A DNA stretch of 64,000 nucleotides from assembly GCA_039621445.1 (NCBI GenBank), contig CP154956.1:93312648-93376647 (forward strand). Direction: 5' to 3'. The notes under the pieces were generated by a model that worked only from the letters and a program-made list of their open reading frames with translations, was not told the DNA's origin and did no database searches. The translations under genes were made by a program, and so were the position numbers. This DNA comes from Euglena gracilis. Lineage: Eukaryota; Euglenida; Euglenophyceae; Euglenales. This document shows, one piece after another, positions 54,240 to 64,000 of the stretch (its first letter is position 1; every line of letters starts with the position of its first letter).

Positions 54240-54910
54240 ATTTCATTAAATAAAAAAAATTACCCCCCCCCACTGACCGGTACCCGACCAGGGGGTGGTC
54301 GGTATACAGGGACGCAGAGGTTCTTTTAGGACTGGGGGGGGGGCTGAGGGGACCCACTTTTGGGGGTGAATTTTGGGGTCCAAAACTCGGCCCAAAAATT
54401 CCTTTGCACCGAAAATAGAACCACTCGGCTCTCGACGGGGGGGGGGGTGGCTCGGCCAGGACCCCCCCCACACCCCCCAGGTAACGACATCTTTAAAAAA
54501 ACATCCGCAGGGATGGTCGGTGGGCAAAGGGGGGGGGTGGGTGGGGGCCGGTACCACCCGACAAGTCAGGAAACACCTCCCCTACGTCCTTGACACGCCA
54601 AAGTTCGGGGAAGGTGCGGTTGACACAGGGGGGTGTGTATCATGGACAAGCTGTGATGGGCTCCGTGCCACAGACCATAACCCCCCCCCCTGATAGAAGC
54701 ACGGGGCCGCTACAAGCGCAGGGTCCAAATAAAAGCGCACCCCCTGCCGCCGAAGGAGGTGGTCCGCTACAAGCGCCCCCCCTTTTTGATGGGATTTCTA
54801 AAGGAAATCAACAATAATGCAGGTAGGGTCGAAATAGAAGCGCACCCCCCGCCGCCCGAGGCGCCGGTCCGCTATAAACGCACCCGTGCTTCTATAAGGA
54901 GGGGGTTAGA
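54240..54910. repeat. Modules with CGCTACAAGCGC / TAAAAGCGCACC words
   Basis: 54690-54900 has CCGCTACAAGCGC twice, AATAAAAGCGCACCCC, AATAGAAGCGCACCCC and CCGCTATAAACGCACCC, all beside C runs. 54255-54480 is a C/G-run element. No exon. Confidence 0.55.
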
Positions 54911-55309
54911 GCATTTGAGTATGGGAACGGTGCGGTTCACACGAGAGGGGCGTCATCGAAAAGAGTTTCAAGAACAAAGGGCGGGGGAGGTTAAATTACA
55001 AGCAGAAAACAGCAGTCCGTAACAAAAAATAAAGATCTACTGCACATCTAGCGAACAATCTGTGAGAAGAACAGCAAAAAAAATTGACCAAAACAGGTCG
55101 ACATCGGGGGAATAATCATACCTTGCACCAAATCACTGCCCATCCACCCAAAACGTCAGAATATGCTTTTCGACTTTTAATTATCGACCTTCGGCTGGCC
55201 GCTGGTCGATTTGGTTGCTTTTTGGACCAAAGGCGGTCCAAAGGGGGGAGGTCCTTGTTAAATTCCTCATCACTTAAAGACTGTGTCACGGGTCAGAGGT
55301 CCGGGGGGG

Positions 55310-55460
55310 GGGGGTTGGACCCACCCACCCACCCACCCCCCGCCCAGGGGGGGGGGGGGCTCAGGTGGACCCGCTTTTGGGGGTTAACTTTGGGGTGCAA
55401 AATTTTTTTCGGCGCTTTGCACCAAAAATAGAGGATAACCCCGCCTCCGGCAAGGTACCC
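55310..55460. repeat. C/G-run element with GGCGCTTTGCACC hairpin
   Basis: GGGGGGGTTGGACCCACCC, CAGGTGGACCCGCTTTTGGG, GGCGCTTTGCACCAAAAATA and CCTCCGGCAAGGTACCCACTC; the same order occurs at 52110-52215. Confidence 0.55.
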
Positions 55461-55499
55461 ACTCAGTTCGACCCCCCCCCCCGAGTCACGAAACTTAAA

Positions 55500-55800
55500 A
55501 ATGGACTTAAGCAAAAAAAAATCGTTCCCTGTTCCAGCACATTGTATGAAAAAACTCGCAGGAAAAATGGTCGAAAAAAAATGGCCATGTTTCGACAAAA
55601 ACAGGTTGACTTTGGGGGGTCATTCCCTTCCTTGGACCAATTGCCCATCCACCCAAAACATCAAAAAAAAATGGGTGCTCTTCGACTTAATTTTTGACCC
55701 TGTTCGACACCCAGACTGGCCGCTGGCTGGTCCTTGGGCCAGGGCAATCCTCAACAGAAAAGAAATGAGAATCCCATTCCTTAAAGACCAGCCCGTGAGC
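55500..55800. repeat. GGGCGGTCC-family element
   Basis: Interior words as in 21302-21669 (GCACATTGTATGAAAAAAC, AAAATGGCCATGTTTCGAC, CAGGTTGACTTTGGGG, CCATCCACCCAAAACATC). Right end CCTTAAAGACCAGCCCG. Further partial copies at 55085-55300, 56480-56660, 57090-57195 and 59150-59400. Confidence 0.65.
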
Positions 55801-56675
55801 CAACTTTCTGCCATTAAAAAAAAACACACGGCAGTCACGGGTTCAGGGGTGACCACTGGGTGGGGCACCAAATTAGGAATCACCAAGTTTGAAAAATTTA
55901 TGCCTCAATATTAGCAATCAACGTGAAAAGCTTTTATCAACTTATGCATTACCGGCCAAGAATTTTTCCCAGCAAAATATGGCCGAAAAGGGTGTTAGGT
56001 CGGGTCATGGGGGGGTCATGGGGGGTCACGGGGGGAAGGGAGGTGTGCCGTTGCGTGATGGTGGTTCACGGAGGGTTGGCGGCTTGTGTTACCCCCCCCC
56101 CCAAAGCAATGTCACGTCAAATGCAAATACCTCAAACAAAACCAAAAACGGTCGAATGAACAGCATTCTGAGAGAGGTCACCACATCCCCCCACCCCGTC
56201 CAAGCACGCCAACGTTCAACGAGAGTGGAGTTGACATGGTGTGTGTCATTGGCATGGTTTGTGGTCAGACGATGTGTGTTGGACGGGGAGGGGGGGGCTC
56301 ATCGTCGTTGCACACGCAACAGTAAATGCCACGATAATAAACACAAAATCACGCAAATCGCTGTCAAACAGCGTAAATGTGAAACAAATATGGGATCCGT
56401 AATACTGGTGATGTCCGCATATTTCTGTTTTTTTTCACGTCCCAAATACATTTTTTTTTTTTGCTAATCAGGGAGGTCCTTAATGGGTAAATGTTTTTCC
56501 CTTCCCAACACATTCAATGAAAATCCACAAGAAAAATGGCCGAGAAGTAGCCATATTTTGGCAGAAATAGGTCGACTTCGGGGTAATAAGTGATTTCTAG
56601 CATCCTGCACCATCGCCGAACCACCCAAAAAATTAAAAAATATTTTTTTGATTAATTTTAGTTTAATTTACCTCC

Positions 56676-57069
56676 CCCCCCCTTGTCTAAGCACCGGAAA
56701 AGATGGGTAAGAACCGGGGGGGGGGGGGTGCTTATTATGCCAAAATATGGGTAGGAACCAGGGGAGTGGTGCTTAGACAAGGGAGAAAAAAATAAAAACA
56801 AAAAAAACCCGGCGCTTCGCGCCGAAAAGGGAAAATTCCCCTTATTTTGGAGGTCCACTGTTGAACTTACACACATTTGGATGCAGAAATCAACCATACA
56901 TCACCAAATCAGGTCTCAGAAGTTGCAGAAATTTCGAAATTTCCGAGAAATTTCCCTTAAAAATGCACACACAAAAAAACTTCCCCGTGACGATGACCTT
57001 CAAAAAGATGGGTAAGAACCGGGGGGGGGGGTGGTGCTTAGACAAGGGTGGTGCTTAGACAAGGGGGGG
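56676..57069. repeat. Element with CCCCCTTGTCTAAGCACC terminal inverted repeats
   Basis: Left CCCCCCTTGTCTAAGCACC, right GGTGCTTAGACAAGGGGGG, about 394 bp apart. Internal direct copies of AAGATGGGTAAGAACCGGGG and a GGCGCTTCGCGCC hairpin (56811-56823). Non-coding. Confidence 0.7.
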
Positions 57070-57429
57070 GTATAACACCTTCGCCGCCCAAACTGGTCGT
57101 TGGACGGCTCTTGGGCTTGAGGGCAGTCTTAAAGGGACGGTCCATTACAAAATCCAAAGACTCCCATCCGTTAAAGACCGCCCTGGTAAAGGCGTGCTGC
57201 GTGTATGTGTGCATGCATGCATGTGTGCAAGTGTGCGCGTGTACATGTCTTGCTAGGATGTGTGTCTGTGTGTGGAAGAGCCAGACAGCCCCAGTCATCC
57301 CCTGGAGGACCATCTCCTGATGGCCCTCGGGAATGTCCACCCAGTTGCCTTTCGCGCTGGTACCGGCACGCCGCTGCTGTGCTCCGCGGGGCCAAACCGC
57401 CTTTCGAGCCTGTTGTGCACACCGTTGTG

Positions 57430-57720
57430 CATACCCCCCCCCCAATGGAAACTGTCACAAAGTCGGCCGATACCGGGAACCAGGTTTCTTTTTAAGACCC
57501 CCCAGGGGGGAGAGGGGTCCCCCCCCCACCCAGGCGTGGGACCCCCCTGGGGGGCAACCCTCCCAAAAATCGGTCCGTTTGAGGCCATTTCTCAAAAAAA
57601 ATTCGGCGCTTCGCCAAAACCTATACCCGGGCCTCCGGCCCAAGACCCCCCCCCCCCCCAGGGGGGATTCGGTCTGGACCTACCCACGCACGGGGCGGGT
57701 CTTCTGACTTAAAAAGAAGT
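57430..57720. repeat. C/G-run element with TTTCTTTTTAAGAC / CTTAAAAAGAA ends
   Basis: AGGTTTCTTTTTAAGACCCC on the left faces CTGACTTAAAAAGAAGTAATG on the right, with a GGCGCTTCGCC word and an inverted C/G run between. Similar TTCTTTTTAA ends occur at 11810-11830, 12415-12430 and 45280. Confidence 0.55.
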
Positions 57721-57989
57721 AATGCCAAATTATTTGGGAGGAACCTCCCCCCAGATGTCAAACCCCACCGGTTTTAAATTTGGGCGGATATTTCAAGGCC
57801 CTGAGGGGTATTTTTATATTTTTGTATTTTGGGGTGTTTTTTGGGCGGGAAAATCAATTTTCTGCAAACAAAAATGCATGTGTGATTTTGCCCAACTTTG
57901 CCCAAATTTCGCCCTTTTTTAGGGAAAATTCCAGTCGATGCCATTTTTTTTTGGACAAAAAGTGTCACAAATCATGACCTAAAAGTGTC

Positions 57990-58385
57990 ACAAAATGATG
58001 GCAGTGTTGTTGGGATGTCTCCCGCCTCGTGCCGCTCACGCGGCGCTTGTCAGCATTCCCCTGGGGAGGTTTAAATTTGGGCGAACTTTCAAGACCCCCA
58101 GGGAGGTTTTATATGTTGGGGGAGGGTTTATATTTGGGGGGGGTTTACAAGAAGGGAAATCTGGAAATGCAGGGCATGCACAGCCAATCCCCTCCCGCCT
58201 GACGAACACTTACCTACCCCCCCCCCCCGGGAAACTGTCACCTGACAGGTTGGCCAGTACCGGGGACCCTGACAACTTCCTATACTGACAGGTTGGCCGG
58301 TACCGGGGACCCTGACAGTTTCCTGGGCGGGACCCTGACAGGTTCTCGGGCATGACAGTTTCCCGGGGGGGGGTAGGCAGGTGAC
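57990..58385. repeat. TTTATATTTGGGGG element and AACTGTCACCTGACA family copy
   Basis: 58060-58150 has GTTTAAATTTGGGCGAAC, TTTCAAGACCCCCAGG and GTTTATATTTGGGGG. 58225-58380 has two tandem GTACCGGGGACCCTGACA units and inverted GAAACTGTC/GACAGTTTC flanks. Confidence 0.65.
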
Positions 58386-58764
58386 AAAAGCTGCGGACCA
58401 ACCAAAGGGGGTTGGTTGGGCACCGGGGGAAGTATGAGGGGATGCAACCTTAGCCGCAACGGGCAGGGCATCACGGGAAGGCCTGGGGGGGGTGTGGTCC
58501 AACCCACCGCCCGGAGGTGGAGGGGGTGGGTGGGTGGGTCGACCCCCCACCACAGCACCTGCGCAAGGAAAATTCCTTTGGTGCCGAAAGGAAATTTTTG
58601 ACATAAAAATTGGCAACTCAGAAAGGCCTGGTGGGGGGGGGCCCGACCCCCCCCCACCACCACACCATCCACCACCCGCAGGGTTTCGGGGGGTCCCAAT
58701 ACAGCCCTGGTAACGGGAACGGCAACCACAGCGCGGAGGGAAACCAGCGGTGCTGACAGCTGAC

Positions 58765-58815
58765 AGCAGCGGCCTGCCTGTACAGGTTGTAGCACGCCTG
58801 GTAGATGATGGGGTC
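58765..58815 (-). CDS. Gene B exon 2 (17-codon micro-exon)
   Basis: Phase 0 to 0 between CCTCTGGGCAG and GTCAGC: DPIIYQACYNLYRQAAA. Splice signals are good and phase matches B1 and B3. The short length limits confidence. Confidence 0.5.
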
Positions 58816-59446
58816 CTGCCCAGAGGCAGGTGGTGCGGAGCTTCGCGGCCTACCCTGGGACTTCCTCCCCTCGACCTTCAGGAACGGGACATTTGATCAT
58901 GACCTTGAAACGATGGGAAAATTACATTAGATGTTGTATATATTTATATATTCATATACTTATTATATTTACAAATTTTTATATTGTGTGCATAATATTT
59001 ACATTTAAAATATGGTCTCAAATACGTTGTATGAAGGATTATCACATATTATTTTCTGGATCTTTTTGCCTGGAATTATTTCCTTGGGAGGAGGTGGTTT
59101 TAGAATTGGGTCTTTTTCTTCATTTGCTGTCCCAAATTTTTTTTTTGATTCCCCAGCGCATTCAACTGAAACCCACAGCAAAAAAAAGGATGGAAAATTT
59201 TCCCCATTTTTTTTGGCGAAATCAAGTCGACAGTGGGAATTAATTAAACATTAAATTGAGTGCCAGCATACTCATATCATCGCCCATCCCCCCCAAATTT
59301 CGAAAAATGGCTTATCTGAACTTTAAAAATGAATTCAGATTCGACCCCCTCGAGAATTGGAGCAGCCCTGCAACGAAAAAATTACCCCATCCCTTACAGG
59401 GCTGAATTGTGCTACTCAATGTCTGCCGATATATGTCTGTCTATAT

Positions 59447-59449
<3 letters not shown>

Positions 59450-59489
<40 letters not shown>

Positions 59490-59498
59490 CTCTCTCTG
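59450..59498. repeat. (CT)n microsatellite
   Basis: Pure CT apart from one CGCT interruption. Confidence 0.95.
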
Positions 59499-60159
59499 AA
59501 TATATTCCTGCTTTCTAGCCCATTCAAGCTTCGTATTCCTTTTTTTGAGTGGCGAGATACCTCACTCCCCGTCCAAGTGATTTTCCATTTTCAGCGAAAA
59601 CTCCAATGGACGTTCAGCTTTGCGGTTTTTTTTAAGTTTGGGCTTGAATTAATTTGATCCACAGATTGCACCTTGACCTCTTTTCTACAGGTTCATACAA
59701 GAAACCAGCCAGAGAGGGCAATAAAACACTTTTGCCACATCGCCATTCACACTTTGTCCCAACCATAGATTCACTTTGTTACCCCCAGGGGGTCCCAGGC
59801 CCAAACCCACTCACCCACTTCTTTTATTTCGAAAACCCACCCACCCACTACCCCCCCCCCAACCCACCCACCCACTTTCGAACCCTCCCACTCGGGGGAG
59901 GGGTTACACAGGTGTTAAATGAATCTATGGTCCCAATTCTGCAAAATTTGCAGCTTTGTTTGCGATTAGTGCTAAAAGCTTCTCAAAAATTTTCGGAAAA
60001 AGACCCATAAAAAACTTTCAGATCAGAACTTCCCTCTAAATGAAATTCTGGGCGGGAGACTATTCCCAGCCTAGAAAAAGCTGGGTGGGCCACACAGAAA
60101 ACCTTGGTTCTTCCGCGTTGGCCCCGAGAGGTGGGGGGGGGGTGGGGTCAAAGGGTGTT

Positions 60160-60490
60160 TTCCCCTGGTAAGTTTCGGTCTTACCCATAAAAGGATGAGA
60201 GATCAACAAGGTTTTGAGTGCTGAGCTCTTTGTCATCAAAAGCAACATGGTCAGTGGTCTGGCACGGCTCGGCGACCCCTTTGTCCCCCACCCCTCATGC
60301 CCAACGACCGGTTCTCTCTGTCCTCCGAACAGGGGAGGGTGGTTGTTGGACATAATATTCTGACCAAAAAGGTGTCCTGACTGGGGGTTGGTCGTCAAGG
60401 GGTTTTTCTGGTCCTGGCCAAACCTCCGAAAAGGTGTCCTCCATCCGGGGGGGGGTGATCGTTTGACTCTGGGGGTCGTTGGATTATCAC
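60160..60490. mobile_element. Composite-element ends joined head to tail
   Basis: Right-end sequence (CTTACCCATAAAAGGATGAG, 60180-60200) is followed at once by left-end sequence (GGTTTTGAGTGCTGAGCTCT, 60209-60230), with no satellite between. Downstream, 60290-60490 carries the GTCCTCCG...GTTGTTGGACATA modules seen beside copy 1. Confidence 0.65.
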
Positions 60491-60989
60491 CATTAAAATT
60501 ATTATGCAAAAATTAACCACCAAAAAGGAATTTTTGATGGTTTGTCAACCAATGTTTACTGAATATTTTTTCTTGATTTCGGAAACTTTTTTTTGGGTGA
60601 ACCTTTTGGTCAATCTGTTGTGCCAAGGTTGGAGGGGGGCATCAATTTCTGACGGAGAACCCAAGAAGGAGGCTCAACTTGGGGGTCACACAGCTGGTGA
60701 CTTCAGAGGGGTGGCCAACCCTCCACTGCTGCACTTCTATGTTTCTTTTGGCAAAAAAAATCATAAAATAAAAAAAAAACATACAAAAGCTTTTATTATT
60801 TTTTTTTACACCGGGCAACAGCAATTCTTTTGATGAACTTTTGCCTAAAAAATACCAAATTTTCAGGGAGCACTTGCTCGTACGTGCCGACAGGTCATTT
60901 TCCTGGGGGGTATATTTCATGTGCATCAGACGCTTCACGCCTGACACGGCCCTGCAGACTGACACAGCAGCCCACAAGTTCCACCTAAC

Positions 60990-61145
60990 CTTCCCCGGCT
61001 GCCCCTGGCCGTTAGAGTTCAGGCACGTGTAGGCGTACACCTGGGACATGTTCGGCGAGGGGCCAAACGGGTTCCGGTAGCGGTAGTCCACGTCGCTGGT
61101 GCTGTAGAACTTCCCGTGCGTCGCACACCAGGGGCCCGTCTGCGC
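60990..61145 (-). CDS. Gene B exon 1 as visible: sensor-like segment
   Basis: Fifty-two codons exactly, phase 0 to 0, between GGTTGCAG and GTTAGG. AQTGPWCATHGKFYSTSD is followed by VDYRYRNPFGPSPNMSQVY. A (F/L)-Y-x-T-x-x-x-(D/N)-Y-R-x-R-x-(F/W) word is common in dCache sensor domains, and an N-x-S glycosylation site is present. Strong codon bias. Upstream exons with the start codon and signal peptide are not found to 64 kb. Confidence 0.7.
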
Positions 61146-61319
61146 CTGCAACCTCCATCGTCCCCCATCCTCAGAGCTGGAGAGGGACCCCTTCTTGTGA
61201 TGCCAAGCAATGAGTCAAGTGACTATGTGTCAAATTTGGGCTTGGACAAGAGAAATATTTGGCCTGAGAAGGACAGTTCTGAGAATTGTGTGTGCTTTCC
61301 GACCTGAGATGTGGCAGTG

Positions 61320-61415
61320 ATTTCTCCGTTGGGGGGTGCGCACTTTTTAGGGAGGTAGTTTCGAACCCTTGCGGGGTGCGCATTTATTGGTGCACTGTGC
61401 ACTTATTAGGGGGGT
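61320..61415. repeat. GCACTTATTAGGGGG element piece
   Basis: GTGCGCACTTTTTAGGGAGG, GTGCGCATTTATTGG and GTGCACTTATTAGGGGGG. The reverse words CTAATAAGTGCGCAG and CTAATAAGTGCACACCCC, and CACTTATTAGGGGGGG, occur at 62660-62765. Confidence 0.6.
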
Positions 61416-62214
61416 TTACTCTTTCGCTTCTGAAAATCACGTTCACCTGACAAATATTTCGAACGCTGTTACACAACCCTCGGGCATTTGAATGGGAATG
61501 AGATGTGGTTGTTTCACAGCTTGACAAAAAAAATTGTTGTTGTTTTGCAACGTCCTCTTCGGACACCTTTGCGTCCTCACAAATGACCACGTACATCGGT
61601 GTGCAAGACCCAACTGCGACACTTGTATGGCCGACGATTTACTTTTTTTGGTTGTTTAGAAATCCTATCTTAAGCCTATGTTCACCCCCTTTCCCGGAAT
61701 ATTTTTCAGGTGTTCAACCCTCCATTCAGGCATGTTTCTGGCCGGTGTCATACACCCTTGGTTTGCACCACAAATTGAAACTTTCCACGGGCGACAGAAG
61801 AACGACAGACTTAAGATAGTCAACTGACCCAGTGGTCCAGTGGTTTCATTTTTTGCAGTTGCCATCCCAGTGCACGGTATGGGATTTGCGTTTTTTTTTG
61901 TCGTCGGATGATTTTCAAAACGTCAACGAAAAAGTCCATGAAACCCAGGGGGTTACATATTGAAGTTTGAAATGGCGTTTTTCATCCCCGGTACCGGCCA
62001 ATCTGCATCATCGGAGGCTGTCAGGGTCCTCGGCACTGCCGATCTGTTAGATGCCATGTCCATCAGGGGGATGCATAAGTCTGCTGAAAATAGCAGGACA
62101 TGTGAAATAATGGGACAGTTCGACACAACTTGGCCATGCCGAAAAATATTATTCAGTGCAAACTGCTAATTATTGGGGAGAGAAATGGTCTAAAGGGTTG
62201 AGACCGCGTACCAT

Positions 62215-62505
62215 TGCTTAAGGTGTGCCCTCCCCCCCCCCCGGGGTGACTGACTGGTTTTTTTTCGCTGCTGACTGGTTTTTGGCTCCAGACCCCCCCC
62301 CAGAGGGGTAGGGTCGGCCAGAATGAAATTTTTTTTGCGGGTGTTGACCAAAATCCTTTGTTTTTGGCCATTTTTTGCCTGAGTGGCCAAAGTGACCAAC
62401 CCCTCCGGGGGGGGGGGGGGACAGGAATTGGTTGACTGGTTTCTGAAAAGTGACTGACTTGTTTTGTGAAAGTGAAAAGTGACCCCCCGGGGTCGGTAAG
62501 CAATG
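62215..62505. repeat. GTGACTGACTGG element, second copy
   Basis: Same order as 39716-40012, bounded by CCATTGCTTAAGG and GTCGGTAAGCAATGG, which are inverted to each other. Confidence 0.65.
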
Positions 62506-62659
62506 GTGTGGTTATACCACAGAGATTTGAGGGTTTTGAGGACTTGACGTCAAAAACTTGGGCCCAGGAATTCCATGCCAGCTGCGTTTGTGTGGTTTTG
62601 CTGAGGGTTGGTCTTATTAAACTGGAAATGAGTGGTGTAAAATCAAGTATTTTGGGCTT

Positions 62660-62940
62660 TCCTCTAATAAGTGCGCAGTGCCCTAATAAGTGCACACCCC
62701 TTGGGGTCCGCTGCTACGTCCTTAAAATGTGTACACCCATGCACTTATTAGGGGGGGGGGGGTTAATTACCCCCAGGACACTGTCTTCAGACAAGTCAGC
62801 GAGTACAGAGGTAGGAGACAGGTCTCAATAAAGACAGGTCAGCGGGTACGGAGGTAGGAGATAGTTTCCTGGGCGGGTCCCGCTCAGAGAAAAAAATGAC
62901 ATTTTTCGACGGCCTCCAGACACAAAATCCCAAAAAGTGG
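62660..62940. repeat. GCACTTATTAGGGG element and GGTAGGAGACAGG family copy
   Basis: 62660-62765 has inverted TAATAAGTGC/GCACTTATTA ends about 90 nt apart. 62770-62940 repeats the 29600-29730 order. Confidence 0.6.
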
Positions 62941-63534
62941 TTTTCCCCCACAGATTCGTGATCAGAATCCTGAAAATTGAAATAATGTTGGCAAAATTTT
63001 TCAACTGGGAAAATATTTGTTATTCAAATAAAAAGTGTGAAATTTGCAAAAAATTGCAAAAAGACAGGTCAGTGGGTACAAGGCTAGGAAACATTTCTAT
63101 AAGGACAGGTTAGCAGGTATGGGGGATTGAAGGACAGTTTCCAGGTGGGGGGGTTGGTAAAGAAAAAGTCCAGGACAGGCTGTGGCAACTGATTCATTTG
63201 CGTCGCGGCAAAGCTGAAAAGTCACTTGCACAATATCGAAAACAAGTTCAAATTTCAATCACTTGGGCAGGGCGGTCCTCAACGGGGTACACTCAATGAC
63301 CAGTACACTCAATGAAAAGTTCACACCCCCCCCCCCCCCGGGCAATTGTCGCGCGACAAATCGAGCAGCACGGAGGGGGGTGACAACTTCCCGGGGTGAC
63401 AATTTGGCCGGCACAGAGGGGGGCGTCAATTGCCCGGGGGCGTCAATCCCGTCCCTTATGGACCGCCCTGCAATTGTGCACGTGGGTTTAAAAAATAACA
63501 CATTCCTTTATTTCTTGTGGTCCGTGGATATCGG

Positions 63535-63568
<34 letters not shown>
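63535..63568. repeat. A34 homopolymer
   Basis: Thirty-four consecutive A. It could be a poly(A) trace of a retroposed RNA, but no upstream body or target duplication is visible. Confidence 0.9.
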
Positions 63569-63569
<1 letters not shown>

Positions 63570-64000
63570 GGGGACAAGACTGCAACACCCCACTCAACAA
63601 TCACCCCTGACACCAGAGAACACACCACAAAACACCACAAAAACACTACAAAAAAAAAAACAAAAAAAACACCACTGACAACCACACCAACTCGTCCCAA
63701 CTCCACCCCACCTCAACACTATCCCCCCCAAACCCGCCCTCACCCTTCCTCCCCCCCACCTTTTTCACCAACCCACCCACAAAACCGCCACCAATTGTGA
63801 TTCTTTTGACCCCCTTTGCAGCACATCGGGCCAGAAAGACGGCCTCACATGGGGCCAAGACACATGAAAAAAATACCAACACTGCGGGAAGCACCAACCC
63901 ACACATCAACTGGCAGAAAACCAACCCTTGGGAGGTCACACACAAAATCACTACCAAAAAGAAAAAATAACACAAAAATACCAACACAGGCCCGAAATGT
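63570..64000. other. A/C-rich, G-poor stretch
   Basis: Base composition shifts abruptly after the A34 run to long A/C strings with few G (for example ACCACAAAACACCACAAAAA). The minus-strand open frame here is G/T-biased low complexity and not supported as a gene. Confidence 0.7.

Larger units (their letters stand above)
31415..61145 (-). other. Gene B span: receptor-type class III nucleotidyl cyclase-like protein, up to 21 exons
   Basis: Exons B1-B21 run from 61.1 to 31.4 kb, about 2.1 kb coding in 29.7 kb. Exons B5-B14 and B15-B21 are phase-consistent chains. Breaks in phase remain at B3/B4/B5 and B14/B15. The protein order is sensor-like segment, HAMP-like linker, class III cyclase domain (B8-B15), helical tail. 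If active it would make cAMP or cGMP at a membrane, but several catalytic residues are substituted. B18-B21 may belong to another gene. Confidence 0.65.
61146..64000. other. No recognised exon; repeat mosaic
   Basis: Upstream of the first visible gene B exon. It contains the GCACTTATTAGGGG and GTGACTGACTGG elements, the GGTAGGAGACAGG family (62770-63140), a CAATTGTCGCGCGACAAATCG module (63330-63430), an A34 run and a CA-rich end. Confidence 0.5.

Noticed and set aside
63646-63987. 113-aa hydrophobic minus-strand frame resembling a membrane protein
   Set aside because: Its hydrophobicity follows from G/T-rich low-complexity sequence.

Overview
The window is nuclear DNA of a eukaryote, almost certainly a microbial one and probably an alga. 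No prokaryotic gene, rRNA, tRNA or virus was recognised. Coding sequence occurs as islands of 45-190 bp with very GC-rich third codon positions, each bounded by AG...GT splice signals and lost in long introns. The introns are AT-richer and full of simple-sequence repeats, G10/C10 runs and short repeated elements. One plus-strand exon looks like a signal peptide whose mature end begins with Phe, as in presequences of red-lineage secondary plastids (cryptophytes, heterokonts, some haptophytes). This and a TTAGGG block are the only taxonomic hints; I cannot name the organism.

Layout. Nearly all recognisable exons are on the minus strand and form two chains, read from high to low coordinates. Gene A (27.39 to 0.97 kb, running off the left edge) has 20 proposed exons, about 930 codons in 26 kb. 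It encodes a ubiquitin-like domain, then an unnamed conserved region (GGW, LEYHP and FW motifs), a nucleoredoxin/tryparedoxin-like thioredoxin domain with a WCKVC site, and helical segments. Codon phase agrees at every proposed junction, including one across a 6.6-kb intron that holds a 3.8-kb satellite. Gene B (61.15 to about 31.4 kb) has 21 proposed exons. It reads as an extracellular-sensor-like region, a HAMP-like linker and a class III adenylyl/guanylyl cyclase domain split over eight exons, then a C-terminal tail. Several catalytic positions of the cyclase domain appear substituted.

The remaining ~90% is repeat mosaic: (a) a 4.57-kb composite element at 13.5-18.1 kb carrying about 23 copies of a 163-bp unit, with an 0.84-kb inverted relative at 49.5-50.3 kb and a head-to-tail end junction at 60.2 kb; (b) a ~370-bp terminal-inverted-repeat family (GGGCGGTCC...GGACCGCCC), one copy of which ends next to a splice donor and carries nested insertions; (c) many small element families ending in an A/T-rich word plus a long G run, facing an inverted C run, several sharing a GGCGC-TTCG-CGCC hairpin. 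These resemble introners or MITEs. From 27.4 to 31.4 kb and from 61.2 to 64.0 kb no gene is recognised.

Gene models are hand-spliced from the sequence. Exon boundaries are predictions, domain assignments rest on remembered family motifs, and nothing was tested by alignment or transcript data.
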